Of a stretch of DNA of 64,000 nt, positions 1 through 8,657 are shown piece after piece. The stretch is from assembly GCF_900112815.1 (NCBI RefSeq), contig NZ_FOND01000007.1, forward strand, positions 124,001 through 188,000, given 5' to 3'. Source of the DNA: Blastococcus tunisiensis (lineage in GTDB: Bacteria; Actinomycetota; Actinomycetes; Mycobacteriales; Geodermatophilaceae). Position 1 is the stretch's first letter; the number at the start of each line of letters is the position of its first letter. Position numbers and translations under genes: made by a program. Below the pieces are notes generated by a model. It was not told the origin of the DNA. It was given only the letters and a program-made list of their open reading frames with translations, and did not search any database.

Positions 1-1
1 G

Positions 2-249
2 CGCACTGACCACGAAGCCCGACTGCAGTCCGGGGAATCGCTCCTGTTCTACACCGACGGGCTGGTCGAGGACGGCCGCTCCTTGATCGACGAGGGGATC
101 GCCCGACTCGTCCGCGTGGCCACCGAAGTCGTTCACGTGACCGTCGATGAGCTGTGCGACCAGCTGCTTGAGCGCATCGTTCGGCATCGCCCGACGACGA
201 CATCGCGATCGTGGCGGTGCGATGCCACCCCGACGCCGCTAAAGACTAG
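2..249 (+). pseudogene. SpoIIE/PP2C-type phosphatase, C-terminal end, frameshifted
   Basis: The window opens inside a gene whose product reads LQSGESLLFYTDGLVE, the motif near the C-terminus of SpoIIE/RsbU-type PP2C serine phosphatases, which act on anti-sigma-factor antagonists. The same frame continues through LCDQLLERIV. The family's usual closing motif (DDDIAIVAVR) then appears in a different frame from about 190, ending at the TAG at 247-249. One base appears to be missing in the C/G run near 190-192. The 5' part lies outside the window. Either the gene is broken or the assembly has a one-base error; a raw-read check would decide. Family assignment is fairly secure from the two motifs. 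Confidence 0.65.
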
Positions 250-396
250 CGCTTGTGCGTGCCGCCGATACTTCATTGCAGGTCGGAGGGTGTGACCCCA
301 CTTCTCGTCAGCCGTGGGCGTCGGTCCCGGCGGTGTTCCGATCCTCAGTCATCTCGACCCTGGCCGACATGTCCTGTGCTCTGCCGGGCTGAGCAG

Positions 397-1105
397 TTAC
401 ACCTGCTGGGGCCGCGGGGTTGCGAGCCAGTACCTGTAGCGGCGTCGACCTTCGGTGGTCTGGATTTCCCGCTCGAGTAGTCGCGGCTCGGAGGGCCGAA
501 AGGGAACAGGGGACCGGAACAACGGTCCGTCGAAGACGAACGTGTGGTACTCACCGAACTCCCCGCACGGGTCCATGCCTTCGGGCAGGTGGTCGATGAA
601 GTGCCTGTCGAGTGGCACCCCGACATGACCGACGTCCAGCACGTCGGCATTGACCACCACGGTCACTGCACGCATCCCCGAAGTCAGGAACTTCTCGACG
701 CATTCCCGGGAGGACAATCCCCACGGGGGCTCCAGCACCTCCCATGCCCAGCGGCCCGAACTGCTCTTCCTTGTGCCGGCGTACGTCAGAGCAGATCAAG
801 TCGCCGAACGCGAAAGCATCGATACCTTCACGGCGCATCTGTACCGCAGCTGTGTTCATGACGTCCACGTATCCGTCCAAGCCCGGTCCTCGCATCGGGA
901 CCGTCTGCAACGGAATCCCGATGCGGCGTGTCTGGGCGTCGAGCAGCTCCACCGGGATCCCATGAACCGTGGACTCATCACGCCGGGGGTGGACGGTCGT
1001 CACCAGACGATCCACATGGACGTCGGCCTGGGCAAGCAGCACGGTCAGGGCGAGCGCCGAGTCCTTGCCGCCGCTCCAGTGCAACGCGGCTGTCCTCCTA
1101 TCCAC
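397..1105 (-). pseudogene. Dph6-like ATP-pyrophosphatase (diphthine-ammonia-ligase family), frameshifted
   Basis: The product starts MDRRTAALHWSGGKDSALAL, with the SGGKDS PP-loop of the adenine nucleotide alpha-hydrolase family. It reads well to EEQFGPLGM near 745. The family's C-terminal half (EPPWGLSSRECVEKFL, then LPEGMDPCGEFGEYHTFVFDGPLF) continues in another frame. One extra G in the GGG run near 740-745 restores a continuous protein (GMEVLEPPWG) when removed, so the gene carries a one-base insertion or the sequence has a homopolymer error. The family comprises archaeal/eukaryotic diphthamide synthetase Dph6 and bacterial relatives of unclear substrate. Start chosen at the ATG at 1105, directly ahead of the PP-loop. 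Functional only if the frameshift is an artefact. Confidence 0.7.
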
Positions 1106-1486
1106 GTGATCGCCCCTTCGTTCGCACTACGGTCCGCACCCCGGCAGCTTCGACATCGGGCAGGTCACACAACTACAGCATCGCTTCGAGGCTCTCCGTG
1201 ATCACGAGGACCCACATCGATGAGCGGCGTCGGGCTGCAGTGCGGCGGCGGCGTACCCCGCCGGCCGGCGGGTGCTTCGGCGGCCTGGTTGAGGCGCCGA
1301 TAGAGCTGGTCGGGTGCATGTGGAGCCCTGTGACCGCGGGTCTTCTTCGACGATGTCGTGCCGGCCGTGCGGAGCCGTGGTCGGAATGCCGGTACCCGAA
1401 CAGCTGCGCTCCGGGCACCGGCGGTGCCTCAGTCGTTCCGGTGAGCGGGTAGCGCCACAGCAACACGGCAGCTACGGTCGGCCACC
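1106..1486. other. Intergenic region, no gene supported
   Basis: About 380 bases between the divergently arranged Dph6-like gene and the TetR gene. Open frames exist on both strands but lack recognisable domains and are rich in Arg/Pro/Ser, as expected for out-of-frame GC-rich DNA. Promoters for both neighbours should lie here, but I cannot point to a convincing -35/-10 pair. Confidence 0.4.
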
Positions 1487-2119
1487 GTGCCTGGCCACGA
1501 TGCCTTCCCGCCCTCCCGGGCGCGAGATCAGGCGTGTCAGCGCGCTCCGGTGGGGCGCCCACGCGACCCGTCCCGTGATGACGCGATCAAGCTCGCTGCG
1601 TTGCGGGTCTTGGCAGAGGCCGGCTACTGCGGTCTGACCATGGACGCCGTCGCCGCCACGGCCGGGGTAGGCAAGGCCACCATCTACCGGCGCTGGGCGA
1701 GCAAGGGTGATCTGCTGCTGAGCGTCATCGACGATGCCACCGCCGACCAGCTGACCCGACCCGACACCGGCTGCCTGCGCGAGGATCTTCTGGTGCTTCT
1801 GAACTCCCTCGCCGAGGTCCTCGCCGGTCCGTCTGGCCGGGCGAGCCGGACCCTGCTCGGTGCACTGCACCATGAACCCACGCTGGCCGAGGTCTTCCGG
1901 CAGGGGCCGCTGGCCCGCTGGCAGGAAGCCTTCACTGAGGTCATCGACCGCGCCGTGGACCGGCGAGAGCTCCGACCGGGAACAGGCGTCTGGATGGCGG
2001 CCGAAGCCGGGCCGGGCATGCTCCTCCAGCGGTGGGCCGTGACCGGGCAGCCGCTGGACTCCGCGGTGGTCACCGTGGTCGTCGACGAGCTCCTGCTTCC
2101 GCTGCTGCGGCGATGCTGA
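1487..2119 (+). CDS. TetR/AcrR family transcriptional regulator
   Basis: A 210-residue protein with a TetR-type N-terminal helix-turn-helix at about residues 30-75 (ALRVLAEAGYCGLTMDAVA, then GVGKATIYRRWASKGDLLL). The rest is a helical ligand-binding domain of usual length. Family members repress a neighbouring gene until a small ligand binds. The start is uncertain: the GTG at 1487 gives a long Arg/Pro-rich tail before the HTH, and the real start may be further in. No obvious target operon is adjacent; downstream lie a hypothetical gene on the opposite strand and an IS3 element. Ligand and target cannot be inferred. Confidence 0.8.
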   Translation: MPGHDAFPPSRARDQACQRAPVGRPRDPSRDDAIKLAALRVLAEAGYCGLTMDAVAATAGVGKATIYRRWASKGDLLLSVIDDATADQLTRPDTGCLREDLLVLLNSLAEVLAGPSGRASRTLLGALHHEPTLAEVFRQGPLARWQEAFTEVIDRAVDRRELRPGTGVWMAAEAGPGMLLQRWAVTGQPLDSAVVTVVVDELLLPLLRRC

Positions 2120-2285
2120 TCGCGGTGCGGCGAGTGATCTTGCCGCACGAGGGCAGGCCGGGCGGCCGTCAGCGCTGAGGGATGTCAGGCGGTACGGCGG
2201 TCCGACAGCGCGCACCCATGACGTTGAGCTGATCGCCAGATCCGGCTGCTGCACGGACATTCGCCTACGACGGCGCCCCGCGGAC

Positions 2286-2687
2286 TCACTGCGCACTCCG
2301 ACCCAAGCGCATCTCGGTCGGCCGGCAACGGGGAGGGATCGACCGCTCGGCCTCGGTCACCGGGGCCGCCCGCGCCGTTGCCAACTGCTCTTCGTTTCGC
2401 CAAGTGTGGGCACGGTTGACGAATCGATCCAATGTCATCCACAGCAGGTGCTCGGGGGAGAGCATGGCGTCGGAGTATCCGCGTTCACCGGGATGCAGGG
2501 GCCGTGCGAGTTCGGGCTTGCCGGCGCCCCACTGTCGGCAGAGATCGGCCAGGTCCGTGCGGCGGCGCACCGCCACGATGAACACCAGGTCCTCGGCCAG
2601 GGCGCTGTCATGGGCCCACCAGCACCACACCTTCACCGGTCCGGCGGCACCGTGCCGGGCCGGGGAAGCCGGTCGCGTTGCGGTCAT
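2286..2687 (-). CDS. Hypothetical protein
   Basis: A 133-residue protein starting at the ATG at 2687 (MTATRPASPARHG). The core KVWCWWAHDSALAEDLVFIVAVRR and the stretch YSDAMLSPEHLLWMTLDRFV look like a folded protein rather than a shadow frame, and third positions are strongly G/C. I do not recognise the family and see no signal peptide, membrane segment or metal-binding motif. The frame stays open upstream to 2888, but that extension is low-complexity. The IS3 element lies about 220 bases upstream of the start and could have separated the gene from its promoter. Confidence 0.45.
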   Translation of the reverse strand: MTATRPASPARHGAAGPVKVWCWWAHDSALAEDLVFIVAVRRRTDLADLCRQWGAGKPELARPLHPGERGYSDAMLSPEHLLWMTLDRFVNRAHTWRNEEQLATARAAPVTEAERSIPPRCRPTEMRLGRSAQ

Positions 2688-2909
2688 GGTGGAAACGATC
2701 GGTACGCAGGAGCCCCGTCTGAACCGGCGGGCGCGCTGGCTGACCCCTGAGAGTGAGCACGCACAGCCGCAGCTGGCTGTGTGCACTTTGTCGGCGCTGG
2801 GAGGCTGCCTGACCAGAGGATGCGACCGGTGTGCGCGCTGATGCGCCGCCGTTGTCCCGCGGTCCTCCCACCCGGGGGGCTGGACCACGCGGTACAGCTC
2901 CGCGGATCT

Positions 2910-2934
2910 GGGACTGCTGCGACTTCAGTTGACA
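2910..2934 (+). repeat. Left terminal inverted repeat of the IS3 element
   Basis: Starts GGGACTGCTGC and ends GTTGACA; 22 of 25 positions match the reverse complement of 4149-4173. It directly follows the TCT target repeat at 2907-2909. Confidence 0.85.
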
Positions 2935-2974
2935 CTCGTTCTGCGGGATCTTGTCCCGCGGAGAGGATGTCGCT

Positions 2975-3259
2975 GTGCCCAAGAAGTTCCCGCCGGAGTT
3001 CAAGCGTGACGTCGTCCGGGTCGCCCGCCGCGGCGATCTGAGCCAGGCCGAGGTCGCTGCCGACTTCGATATCTCGGTTGAGTCGGTGCGCCGCTGGGTG
3101 CGCCAAGCCGACATCGACGACGGTGTCGTCGATGGGCAGACCAGCGCCGAGCAGAACGAGCTCGTGCAGCTGCGCCGAGAAAAGCGCCGGCTGGAGATGG
3201 AGAACGAGATCCTGCGCCGTGCGGCGGCCTACTTCGCCGCCGGCAGTCTCCCAAAATGA
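2975..3259 (+). CDS. IS3-family transposase OrfA (HTH protein)
   Basis: A 94-residue protein starting at GTG 2975, preceded at about nine bases by GAGAGG. It reads PKKFPPEFKRDVVRVARRGD, then an HTH_Tnp_1 helix-turn-helix (LSQAEVAADFDISVESVRRW), then a leucine-zipper-like helix (ENEILRRAAAYF), the usual OrfA layout for binding the element ends. Its stop overlaps the orfB start as ATGA at 3256-3259. The AAAA run at 3253-3256 just before the stop also allows a -1 slip, so an OrfAB fusion transposase could be made by frameshifting as well as separate OrfB by coupling. Confidence 0.88.
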   Translation: MPKKFPPEFKRDVVRVARRGDLSQAEVAADFDISVESVRRWVRQADIDDGVVDGQTSAEQNELVQLRREKRRLEMENEILRRAAAYFAAGSLPK

Positions 3260-4134
3260 GCTACCCGCTGGTCCGTGACCTGGCCGCCGAGGGCATTCCG
3301 GTGCGGCTGACCTGCGGGGTGCTGGACCACTCGCCCCAGGCCTACTACGCCTGGCGCTCCGCTCCGGTCAGCCAGCGCGATCTCGCCGACGCCTACCTCA
3401 CCAACGCGCTCATCGACGCCCACGCCGATGACCCGGAGTTCGGCTACCGGTTCCTCGCCGACGAAGTCGCCGGCGCCGGCCTGGTTGCCGGTGAGCGGCG
3501 CATCTGGCGACTGTGTTCGGAGCAGAAGCTCTGGTCGACCACGGTGCGCAAGGGCCGGCGAGGCGCGGGCAAGACGCCTGGCCCGGCGGTGCACGACGAC
3601 CACGTGCAGCGGAACTTCACCGCCCAGCGCCCCGATCAGACCTGGGTCACCGACATCACCGAGCACCCCACCGCCGAGGGCAAGCTCTACTGCTGCGCGA
3701 TCAAGGACCTGTTCAGCAACCGCATCGTCGGCTACGCGATCGATGAGCGGATGACCGCGCAACTGGCCGTCACCGCGCTACGGACAGCGGTTGCGCGGCG
3801 CCAGCCAAGAGGTTTGGTGGTGGTTCACAGCGACCGCGGATCGCAGTTCCGAGCAAGATCCTTCCGAGCCGTTCTGACCGCCGCCAGGCTGCAGGGATCG
3901 ATGGGCCGCGTCGCCTCCGCGGGCGACAACGCCGCGATGGAGTCCTGGCACGCGCTGCTGCAGAAGAACGTCCTGGACCGCCGCCGCTGGCGCACCCGCG
4001 ACGAGCTCCACGCCGCGATCGTGTTCTGGATCGAGCACACCTACAACCGCCGATGGCGCCAGCGCGCCCTCGGCAAGCTCACTCCGGTCGAGTACGAACT
4101 CGCCTTCACCACTCAAGCCGCTGTCGCGGCATGA
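3256..4134 (+). CDS. IS3-family transposase OrfB (DDE integrase domain)
   Basis: A 292-residue catalytic subunit. It has an N-terminal HTH_21-like region (about 45-105) and an rve integrase core from about residue 120. The three acidic residues are visible: WVTDITEH, then VVHSDRGSQF, then DNAAMESWHALL. The C-terminal YNRRWRQRALGKLTPVEYE is typical of the family. It works with OrfA, or as an OrfAB fusion, to cut and join element ends. The frame is intact and of normal length, so the element may still transpose. Confidence 0.92.
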   Translation: MSYPLVRDLAAEGIPVRLTCGVLDHSPQAYYAWRSAPVSQRDLADAYLTNALIDAHADDPEFGYRFLADEVAGAGLVAGERRIWRLCSEQKLWSTTVRKGRRGAGKTPGPAVHDDHVQRNFTAQRPDQTWVTDITEHPTAEGKLYCCAIKDLFSNRIVGYAIDERMTAQLAVTALRTAVARRQPRGLVVVHSDRGSQFRARSFRAVLTAARLQGSMGRVASAGDNAAMESWHALLQKNVLDRRRWRTRDELHAAIVFWIEHTYNRRWRQRALGKLTPVEYELAFTTQAAVAA

Positions 4135-4148
4135 TCCGTCCCAACCCC

Positions 4149-4173
4149 TGTCAACCGAAGCTGCAGCAGTCCC
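4149..4173 (-). repeat. Right terminal inverted repeat of the IS3 element
   Basis: Reverse complement of the left repeat with three mismatches. It ends AGCAGTCCC on the + strand and is followed by the TCT target repeat at 4174-4176. Confidence 0.85.
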
Positions 4174-4294
4174 TCTCTCGCCACCGGTTGACCGGGGACT
4201 GCCCTGGACCGGCCTGGATCCGCTGTCTAACCTTTCGCCGGCACACCCCGCGTCCTGCCTTCGTCCTGTGCTCCGGAGGGGCCGGGCGTCCCGC

Positions 4295-4819
4295 CTAGCG
4301 TCGACCGCCAACGATCACCCCCAGCATGGCCAGGGCCCGCGTACTGTTCTCGGCTGCCTCCCGGCGCCGCTGGGCGAGGGCGCCCAGGAACTCGGCCACC
4401 TGCGGCTGCGCGTTCCGGCCGGCCCGGTCGGCCCGCGTGCGCAGCACGGCCGCCGACTGCCGATTCATCGCCAGCTGACGCAGCTGGTGGGTGATCTCCA
4501 CGCGCATCCGACCCGATGGGCCGGGCCGTCTCGCCGGGACACCACGCGCCGCTGACGCCATGACAGATGGTGGGTCCGGCTCGCAGGCGTGTCCAGCCCG
4601 GTGGAGCAACACGCTGCACCCAGGCGCCGGACACGCCGCGTCATGTGATGTCCAGGCCCCCCACCGCTTATCGCCGGCGTGCGGGCACCCGCGGGTCAGG
4701 AGCCCCACCATCAGGGAGCGCGGGTCCAGGACCGAGCTGTGACGCAAGAGCAGAGCGTCGATCACCCGGGCTCGGTGCGCTGCGCTCGTTCGGCCGGATA
4801 CGGGGAGGTGCGGGTTCAC
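4295..4819 (-). CDS. Hypothetical protein, possibly Cys-containing
   Basis: A 174-residue reading with strongly G/C third positions, particularly over its last 140 codons. The middle carries [13 protein letters not shown] and CPAPGC, a possible metal-binding Cys/His cluster. The C-terminal third ([19 protein letters not shown], then [18 protein letters not shown]) is predicted helical. I do not recognise the family. The start is uncertain: the farthest start is at 4819 and internal ATGs would give shorter forms. It is transcribed divergently from tatA, whose start is 150 bases away. Confidence 0.5.
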   Translation of the reverse strand: MNPHLPVSGRTSAAHRARVIDALLLRHSSVLDPRSLMVGLLTRGCPHAGDKRWGAWTSHDAACPAPGCSVLLHRAGHACEPDPPSVMASAARGVPARRPGPSGRMRVEITHQLRQLAMNRQSAAVLRTRADRAGRNAQPQVAEFLGALAQRRREAAENSTRALAMLGVIVGGRR

Positions 4820-4969
4820 CCCGATTCTGTTTCTCGGCCACCTCTGTGTATCCGGCGCCTCCTAGCGTCACTGCCGGTGAGCCGCGGTGCGGGCGGCATT
4901 CCAGGCCAAGCACGTCGACCCGCAGCGCAGGGCGATCCCCGCCGTGCCCCAAGACGAAGGAGAGACCCG

Positions 4970-5260
4970 ATGAGTTTCGGACCCATGGAGATCGGCTTGA
5001 TCCTCCTGGCGATCCTGCTGCTGTTCGGCTACAAGAAGCTGCCGGACGCCTCTCGTTCGCTGGGCCGTTCGTTGCGCATCTTCAAGGGCGAGATGAAGGG
5101 CATGAAGGACGACGACCGCGGCAAGACCGCTGACGACGGTGTACCGGTCAGCCGGGAGATCGCCGCCCCGCTGCGAACCACGGACGTCGATGCCCGGGCG
5201 GACGGCAGCGCCGGCCGGCACGATCGCGCGCTGTCGACCGGGCCCGACGGCGCCCGCTGA
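4970..5260 (+). CDS. tatA: Twin-arginine translocase subunit TatA
   Basis: A 96-residue protein with the TatA architecture: one N-terminal membrane helix ([19 protein letters not shown], about residues 7-25), the FGYKKLPD hinge motif, an amphipathic helix ([19 protein letters not shown]) and a charged tail. TatA oligomerises to form the channel through which folded proteins carrying RR signal peptides cross the membrane. Start at ATG 4970, with AAGGAGAG about seven bases upstream. tatC follows 16 bases downstream; a TatB-like gene and a Tat-signal phosphatase lie within 4.5 kb, so this is a dedicated or second Tat set. Confidence 0.93.
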   Translation: MSFGPMEIGLILLAILLLFGYKKLPDASRSLGRSLRIFKGEMKGMKDDDRGKTADDGVPVSREIAAPLRTTDVDARADGSAGRHDRALSTGPDGAR

Positions 5261-5276
5261 TCGCCGTCGACTCACC

Positions 5277-6197
5277 GTGAACCTCCAGGGTCGTGGGCTG
5301 CGTCGCCGTCATCGTTCCGCACGGGACGGCACGGCCACGATGACCCTCGTCGCGCACCTCACCGAACTGCGGAAGCGGGTCGGCCTGTCGCTGCTGTTCA
5401 TCGTGCTGGGCACCGCACTGGCGTTCTGGTGGTACGAGCACGGGCTCGGCGAATTCATCAGGGCCCCGTACTGCGGCCTTCCGGAAGACCTTCGCTACAA
5501 CGATGCCGACGGTGATTGCGGACTGCTGATCACCGATGTTTTCAGCGGGGCGCTGATCCGGCTCAAGATCAGCTTCATCGTCGGGATCGTCCTGTCGGCA
5601 CCGTTCTGGCTCTTTCAGCTGTGGCGCTTCATCACGCCCGGCCTCAAGCGCAACGAGAAGCTCTACGGGGTGTGCTTCGTTGCGGCGTCCTCGGCGCTGT
5701 TCGCGCTCGGCGCCGCGCTGGCCTACGTATCCCTCGCGGCGGGGCTCCGGCTGCTGCTGGGCCTGGCCGGCGACGGCGTCATAGTCGCACTGACCGCGCA
5801 GGACTACATCGGCTTCGTCATCTCGCTGCTGCTGGCCTTCGGGGTCTCCTTCGAACTGCCTCTGATCGCGGTGATGTTGAATCTGGCCGGCGTCCTCAGC
5901 TACGCGGCGCTGTCTTCTGCGCGCCGCTGGATCGTCTTCCTGACTTTTGTCTTCGCCGCCTTCGTGACCCCGACCCAGGATCCGTTCACCATGCTGGTGA
6001 TGGCCGTGCCGATGGTCGTGCTCTTCGAGGGGGCGATCCAGGTGGCCCGGCTGGTGGACAAGCGGCGCGCCCGGCGCGCGGCGATCGAGTCTTTCCACGA
6101 TGTCGACGACGACGAGGCGTCCCCGCTGGAGGCTGCACCCTCGGTCCTCGATGATCAGGCAACGCACAGCGAACCGCTGCACAGCCCCTCGACCTGA
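5277..6197 (+). CDS. tatC: Twin-arginine translocase subunit TatC
   Basis: A 306-residue multi-span membrane protein that recognises the RR motif of Tat substrates. It shows the conserved N-terminal MTLVAHLTELRKRV, the periplasmic loop LIRLKISFIVGIVLSAPFWLFQLWRF split over the second span, PGLKRNEK, SFELPLIAVML and FVTPTQDPFTM, in family order. Six membrane spans fit. Start taken at GTG 5277, which leaves the basic N-tail common in actinobacterial TatC; ATG 5340 is an alternative beginning directly at MTLVAHL. It follows tatA in the same operon. The acidic C-terminal tail (VDDDEASPLEAAPS) is cytoplasmic. Confidence 0.93.
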   Translation: MNLQGRGLRRRHRSARDGTATMTLVAHLTELRKRVGLSLLFIVLGTALAFWWYEHGLGEFIRAPYCGLPEDLRYNDADGDCGLLITDVFSGALIRLKISFIVGIVLSAPFWLFQLWRFITPGLKRNEKLYGVCFVAASSALFALGAALAYVSLAAGLRLLLGLAGDGVIVALTAQDYIGFVISLLLAFGVSFELPLIAVMLNLAGVLSYAALSSARRWIVFLTFVFAAFVTPTQDPFTMLVMAVPMVVLFEGAIQVARLVDKRRARRAAIESFHDVDDDEASPLEAAPSVLDDQATHSEPLHSPST

Positions 6198-6398
6198 TCT
6201 TCCGCACCCTGGCGCGGGCCCGGTGCTGCTCAGTCCGGGGCAACGGGGCGGAGACCCAGTCGCGTCGGCGATCACCTGCATGGGCTGCCGCGATCAGGTA
6301 GCGGTCCTCGAGGTCTGCTGGTCGCGCCCCAGCGTCTGGCGCCGGGTCGCCCCGGGGGATCCGCGCGGCCCAATCTGCGAATCCTGGGGGTGACCTGG

Positions 6399-6632
6399 TC
6401 TCAAGCGGCGATGTTCGTCAGAGTCGGCGGGCGTTGCTGGGCGGGGTGGGAGAGCCGCGCGAGCAGTTGCGGGGCCGCCTCCAGCTCTACGGGAATGGCG
6501 CCCCGTCAGCAGCCGGTACAGGTCGCTGCGGATGTGTCTGTTTGGTGCAGTCGGACGGTCGGCGCCCGCGGACGTCTGCGCAGCTGAGTGGAACCAATCA
6601 ACTAGCGCGAACAGCATTGAAACCGGCTGCAA
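6399..6632 (-). pseudogene. Possible hypothetical-protein relic (two frames)
   Basis: One minus frame reads FALVDWFHSAAQTSAGAD and SDLYRLLTG; a second frame then reads FPVELEAAPQLLARLSHPAQ and ends TLTNIAA at the stop at 6399-6401. Joined by one frameshift near 6495, these give a plausible protein end. I do not recognise the family and this may be chance. Confidence 0.25.
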
Positions 6633-6786
6633 GCTGGCGGACCTCCGTGGGACTGTGCGGATCCTGCGGGCCCTCTACCGGCATCGAATCTGCCGGTCGG
6701 CGGAAAGGCTCGGAAGGAAGCCGATTTCCGGGGGCGAGGCGGAGGAGTTGTCGCAGGTCGCGTGCGTCCTGTCCGTAGAGCCGGCC

Positions 6787-6820
6787 GCGCCCCGGCATCC
6801 GGAGGGGATGCCGGGGCGCG
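6787..6820 (-). terminator. GC-rich inverted repeat, possible terminator of the PhoX-like gene
   Basis: GCGCCCCGGCATCC is followed after a short loop by GGATGCCGGGGCGC: a 14-bp stem of very high GC about 70 bases beyond the stop of the minus-strand PhoX-like gene. There is no clear U tract, as is common for actinobacterial terminators. Confidence 0.55.
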
Positions 6821-6887
6821 GTGGTACGGGCGGCGGCTGCAAGCGGAGGTGTTCACCTCTCGATGGGGCAGCGCCGCGGAGCTGGGC

Positions 6888-8303
6888 TCAGAGGGCGCCG
6901 TTCTCCCAGGGGCCGCGGATGGCGAAGCTCACGCCCGGGGTCTGGACGTTGACGAACATGACCTCGCCGTCGGGGCTGAAGCAAGCACCGGCGAACTCCG
7001 CGTCCGCTGGTGTCTGGATGTTGTTCAACGCGAAGTCGAAGATCTCGCCCCGCTCGTTGAGTCCGCGGACGTACTGGTCGCCTCCTCCGTCCTCACACAG
7101 CACCAGACCGCCGCGGGGGCTGACCGTGATGTTGTCCGGCGCGTCCAGCACCTCCCGTGACGGCGACTCGAACAGCAGGATCAGCTGCCCGCCCGAACGG
7201 CCGCGGGGTCGGTACTCCCACACCTGCCCGGCCTGGGCGTCGCCACCGCTCGTGGCGTTGAAGAAGATGCTGCCGCCGTCGTACCAGCAGCCCTCCAGAC
7301 GGGCGAAAGCGGCACCACCCTGCGCGGCGCCCTGGCTGAAGACCGACTCGGTGGTGATCGCCGCCGGGTCGGGGTCAGTGATGGTCACCCACTCGACCGG
7401 CATGGGGTTGCCGATCCGGTCGCTGACGCCGGTGTAGGTCTGGAAGCCGGGCTGCCCCTTCACGGCCAGCATCTGCAGCTGCCCGCCGGCGGCGAGGTTC
7501 TGCGGATCGGTGGGCAGGAACCGGTAGAAGCCGGAGGTGTTGCCGCTGTCCTCGGTCTCGTACACGATGCCCGTCGCCGGGTCGATGGCGACGGCCTCGT
7601 GCACGAAGCGACCCATCGCCCGGTAGGGCTCCGGGTTCTCGACGACCCCTCCGTCCGCTGGCACCTCGAAGACGTAGCCGTGGTCCTGGGTGAATCCGTT
7701 CTGCCGGCCGTTGACGGTCTCCTCGCAGGTGAGCCACGAGCCCCAGGGGGTGAGACCGCCGGCGCAGTTGACCGAGGTGCCGTTGATGCTGATGAAGCTG
7801 TCGGTCAGCGCGAACTGCGCGGTGTCGAAGGTGAGCGTGGTGCACGCGCCGCCGGCCACTGGGTCGTAGGCGTTGTCGGGGTCGCCCTGGAGGCCCTCGG
7901 CCGGGCCGTAGCCGCGCTCGTGGTTGCGGACGAGACGGACCACATCGTCGTTGCCGGTGGCGAAGGTGGCCATCCCGTCGTGCCGGTCGGGTGTCGGGTA
8001 GCCGTCGGAGCCGGTCCCGGGCTTGCCGAGGGCGGCGGCGTAGGCCGCGCTGTAGCCGAAGGACGTGTATTCGAAGCCGGCTGGCAGGGTCAGCAGGGGT
8101 AGGCCGGTCGCCATGTCGTTGACCGGCGCGATGGGGCCGTAGCCGCCGTTGTTCTCGGCCTTGAGCTCCTGACCCCGGCGGCCGGGGGCGGCGAGGGCGC
8201 CATGCGCGGCAAGGGCCTGGGTGCCGCCGCCTACGAGCACGGTGCCGGCGGTGACCGCGGCGCCGCGCTGAAGGAATTTGCGGCGATCGAATGAGGTGGT
8301 CAT
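6888..8303 (-). CDS. PhoX-family (DUF839) secreted phosphatase with Tat signal
   Basis: A 471-residue protein that starts MTTSFDRRKFLQRGAAVTAG, a textbook twin-arginine signal (RRKFLQ) with a hydrophobic stretch and an Ala-rich cleavage region near residue 35. The mature part matches the PhoX/DUF839 fold: RNHERGYGP, GGLTPWGSWLTCEET, RFVHEAVAIDP, YETEDSGNTSGFYRF and LVLCEDGGG carry the acidic residues that bind the Ca/Fe cofactor. Family members are Ca-dependent alkaline phosphatases or related phosphoesterases. Start set at ATG 8303 with AAGGAG upstream; the open frame further upstream lacks coding character. It lies between tatA-tatC and a tatB-like gene, so it is a natural client of that translocase. 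Substrate is inferred from family only. Confidence 0.88.
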   Translation of the reverse strand: MTTSFDRRKFLQRGAAVTAGTVLVGGGTQALAAHGALAAPGRRGQELKAENNGGYGPIAPVNDMATGLPLLTLPAGFEYTSFGYSAAYAAALGKPGTGSDGYPTPDRHDGMATFATGNDDVVRLVRNHERGYGPAEGLQGDPDNAYDPVAGGACTTLTFDTAQFALTDSFISINGTSVNCAGGLTPWGSWLTCEETVNGRQNGFTQDHGYVFEVPADGGVVENPEPYRAMGRFVHEAVAIDPATGIVYETEDSGNTSGFYRFLPTDPQNLAAGGQLQMLAVKGQPGFQTYTGVSDRIGNPMPVEWVTITDPDPAAITTESVFSQGAAQGGAAFARLEGCWYDGGSIFFNATSGGDAQAGQVWEYRPRGRSGGQLILLFESPSREVLDAPDNITVSPRGGLVLCEDGGGDQYVRGLNERGEIFDFALNNIQTPADAEFAGACFSPDGEVMFVNVQTPGVSFAIRGPWENGAL

Positions 8304-8657
8304 GAAGTGCGCTCCTTGGGGAGTCCTGAGAAAGGGCGCTTCGGACGCTAGGTAGGGCGGGCAGCCGGCAGCCGGCGGGCAGGCGAATCCCAGGGAAACG
8401 GTGGACACCCCGGCTCGGGCAGCGGGGAACCTGCCCTTGTGACCGTTCGTGCCGCGTGTCGGCTGCGCTCTGTGATCGGCTGGCGGGAATGGCGCCATGC
8501 AACGCGGCGGTCAGCGGGATGATTCGTCTTCGGCAGCGGGTGCTGCGGAGGGTCGAGTTTCCCTGCTGTTCTTCTCTCGACCACGTCGGCGCCTCGCCTG
8601 GCACCTAGCGTCCGACGGGTGGCTGACTCGATGCAGGGACTCGATGGAGGGAGAACG
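8304..8657. other. Divergent intergenic region
   Basis: About 350 bases between the PhoX-like gene (leftward) and the flavodoxin-like gene (rightward). It should hold both promoters. I see no clear -35/-10 pair or operator and no supported gene. Confidence 0.4.

Larger units (their letters stand above)
2910..4173 (+). mobile_element. IS3-family insertion sequence, apparently intact
   Basis: A 1,264-bp element bounded by imperfect 25-bp inverted repeats: 2910-2934 begins GGGACTGCTGC and 4149-4173 is its reverse complement with three mismatches. It is flanked by a 3-bp direct repeat TCT (2907-2909 and 4174-4176), the target duplication expected for IS3 elements. It contains overlapping orfA and orfB, both free of stops, and the DDE residues are present. 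Intact ends, open frames and a surviving target repeat suggest a recent, possibly active copy. Confidence 0.9.
6198..6887. other. Region largely without genes; one possible relic inside
   Basis: About 690 bases between tatC and the convergent PhoX-like gene. Apart from a weak two-frame relic on the minus strand (6399-6632) I see no convincing gene, RNA or repeat. Immediately before the PhoX stop, a GC-rich inverted repeat (GCGCCCCGGCATCC then GGATGCCGGGGCGC, about 6787-6820) could act as a terminator for the minus-strand gene. Confidence 0.45.
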
